DNA from: DASYAE01 sp036501535
Lineage (GTDB): Bacteria > Actinomycetota > Actinomycetes > Streptomycetales > Catenulisporaceae
DNA: 14,472 nucleotides
Direction: 5' to 3'
Assembly: GCA_036501535.1 (NCBI GenBank)
Contig: DASYAE010000182.1
Span: 1-14,472 of the forward strand
The position numbers and the translations under genes were made by a program. Below, in pieces: positions 13,728 to 14,472 of this stretch. Each line of letters opens with the position of its first letter. The stretch's first letter is position 1. Under the pieces are notes generated by a model. That model was not told where the DNA came from. It saw only the letters and a list, made by a program, of their open reading frames with translations, and did no database searches.

Positions 13728-14036
13728 GGGGTGACTCCTCCGGTCGTCCGTCAGGGTTAACGGATATACGCCCGGGTCCACCACGCTGTGGTCCGGATGG
13801 AAAGCGCCCTGTGCGAAGATCGTGTTAATTCCACGTGTCGTCCAGTCGCTTGATGGCCATGGTACCGATTCGCGGGCCGAAATCGACCATCTGAAATGTG
13901 GATCTTTCGGCGCCTGCGGATACTCCGCCCGACATCACCGGTTCGGGTGAGGTGCGACTGGGCCCCCTGCCCCGGCGTCCGCACGCTGATATAGGCGGCG
14001 GATGCGACGGAGGCGACGGCCGCCCGGATCACCGGG
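13728..14036 (-). promoter_or_regulatory. serA leader and upstream region
   Basis: This gap holds the serA ribosome-binding site (13741-13735), a GTCCGT/ACGGAT hairpin (13746-13751 with 13760-13765, first pair G-T), an ACCAC/GTGGT hairpin with a 3-nt loop (13780-13792), the small frame at 13825-13890, and a CCCGG/CCGGG hairpin (14023-14036) right after the upstream gene's stop. A TATATC on the minus strand near 13768 could be a -10 box, but no -35 partner is convincing. I see no known riboswitch. Confidence 0.4.
13825..13890 (-). CDS. Candidate short upstream ORF in the serA leader
   Basis: A 21-codon frame begins at ATG 13890 and ends at TAA 13827-13825, about 100 nt before serA. An internal ATG at 13860 gives MAIKRLDDTWN. 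Neither start has a Shine-Dalgarno match. There is no run of serine codons, so it is not an obvious serine attenuator peptide. It might be a regulatory upstream ORF or a chance frame. Confidence 0.25.
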   Translation of the reverse strand: MVDFGPRIGTMAIKRLDDTWN

Positions 14037-14472
14037 TCACGGCTCGCAGAGCTGGCTGCGCAACGTGTCGAAGGCCCACTGCTGCCACCGCTGCTGCGGC
14101 CACCCGCGCTCCCGCGTGAACAGCAGGTAGAGCTCCGGGCTGAGCAGGCAGTACACCAGGTCGGCCGCCTCGCCGTCGGACAGGCCCGGCCGCGCGCCCG
14201 GCTTCTTCGTCAGGGCCTTGGCAGCGGTCTGCTGGACCACGAAGCGCGGATCCACGCCGTCCGACCACAGTTCGGCCACCTCCGGATCCATCGCCGAGGC
14301 CGCGACGACCACCTTCGCGATCTCCGCGACCCGCTCGAGCACGTCGCCCACCCCGGCCACGTACACCCGCAGGAACGCCTCGGCGGTCTCGGCTTCCAGC
14401 GCGTGGGTGAACCACGGCCGGTCCATCGTGGCGATCGGCTCGTCGTCGCCGGCGACCACGACGTCGGCCACC
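14037..14472 (-). CDS. TetR-family regulator, C-terminal part (partial)
   Basis: The frame stops at TGA 14039-14037 and is open to the right edge, so the N-terminal part with any DNA-binding domain lies outside the window. The 145 or so visible residues are mainly helical and acidic-amphipathic. They end in LVYCLLSPELYLLFTRERGWPQQRWQQWAFDTL, given here as segments: LVYCLLSPELYLLF near the end and then RGWPQQRWQQW. This pattern (LLSPE-Y-LL, RGW, ---W--DTL) is typical of the C-terminal ligand-binding domain of many actinobacterial TetR regulators. Assignment is from this pattern only. It is co-directional with serA but 309 nt upstream, so it need not be in the same transcript. Confidence 0.65.
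   Translation of the reverse strand, partial: VADVVVAGDDEPIATMDRPWFTHALEAETAEAFLRVYVAGVGDVLERVAEIAKVVVAASAMDPEVAELWSDGVDPRFVVQQTAAKALTKKPGARPGLSDGEAADLVYCLLSPELYLLFTRERGWPQQRWQQWAFDTLRSQLCEP

Noticed and set aside
12366..13760. A 464-codon plus-strand open frame opposite serA
   Set aside because: Shadow of serA's strongly biased codons; low-complexity Gly/His/Arg/Val composition and no conserved motif. The same applies to the long plus-strand frames opposite gltX, ilvE and leuB.
13728..13784. A longer serA starting at 13784
   Set aside because: GTG 13727 has GGAGGAG 7 nt upstream and gives exactly the family length.
1..14472. Mobile elements, CRISPR arrays, toxin-antitoxin or defence genes, rRNA
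   Set aside because: No spaced repeat array, transposase-like frame, terminal inverted repeats, rRNA or recognisable defence motif was found on either strand; apart from the tRNAs, the window is housekeeping amino-acid metabolism.

Overview
The window is ordinary core chromosome of a high-GC actinomycete. Coding regions have strongly G/C-biased third codon positions, there are several GTG starts, and hairpin terminators mostly lack U-tracts. SerA is the long ACT-domain form (528 aa). The gene set resembles what I recall of the Streptomyces amino-acid neighbourhood (serA, leuB, ilvE, cimA, gltX). I see no insertion sequence, prophage, CRISPR array or antiphage system.

Layout. Positions 1-62 hold the acidic C-terminal tail of a plus-strand gene, closed by a perfect 14-bp hairpin. 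Next come a minus-strand tRNA-Glu(CUC) with its own terminator, a plus-strand M3-family peptidyl-dipeptidase (dcp-like, 698-2731), and a minus-strand tRNA-Gln(CUG). From 3143 to the right edge every clear gene is on the minus strand. Read in the direction of transcription (right to left) these are: the C-terminal part of a TetR-type regulator, serA, a small unrecognised ORF, leuB, ilvE, an MFS exporter, cimA, a fumarylacetoacetate-hydrolase-family gene, and gltX, followed by tRNA-Gln.

How the genes fit together. CimA, LeuB and IlvE cover steps of threonine-independent isoleucine synthesis and of leucine/valine synthesis. SerA opens the serine pathway. GltX and the two tRNAs form a glutamate/glutamine decoding set; in actinobacteria that lack GlnRS, a non-discriminating GluRS charges both tRNAs. 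Short gaps (9 nt cimA to FAH, 29 nt ilvE to MFS) suggest operon segments. Longer gaps (107 nt before gltX, 273 nt before cimA, about 176 nt before ilvE, 530 nt between serA and the small ORF) leave room for separate control.

The most interesting feature is the cimA 5' leader (7219-7401). It has a short reading frame with two adjacent isoleucine codons, an 11-bp terminator hairpin followed by six U residues, and two competing pairings, one of which would break that terminator. This is the layout of a ribosome-mediated transcription attenuator responding to isoleucine. Other points worth checking are a 21-codon reading frame in the serA leader, a small hydrophilic ORF before leuB, an MFS exporter between branched-chain genes, apparently leaderless starts for leuB and the peptidase, and a local drop in GC3 inside cimA.
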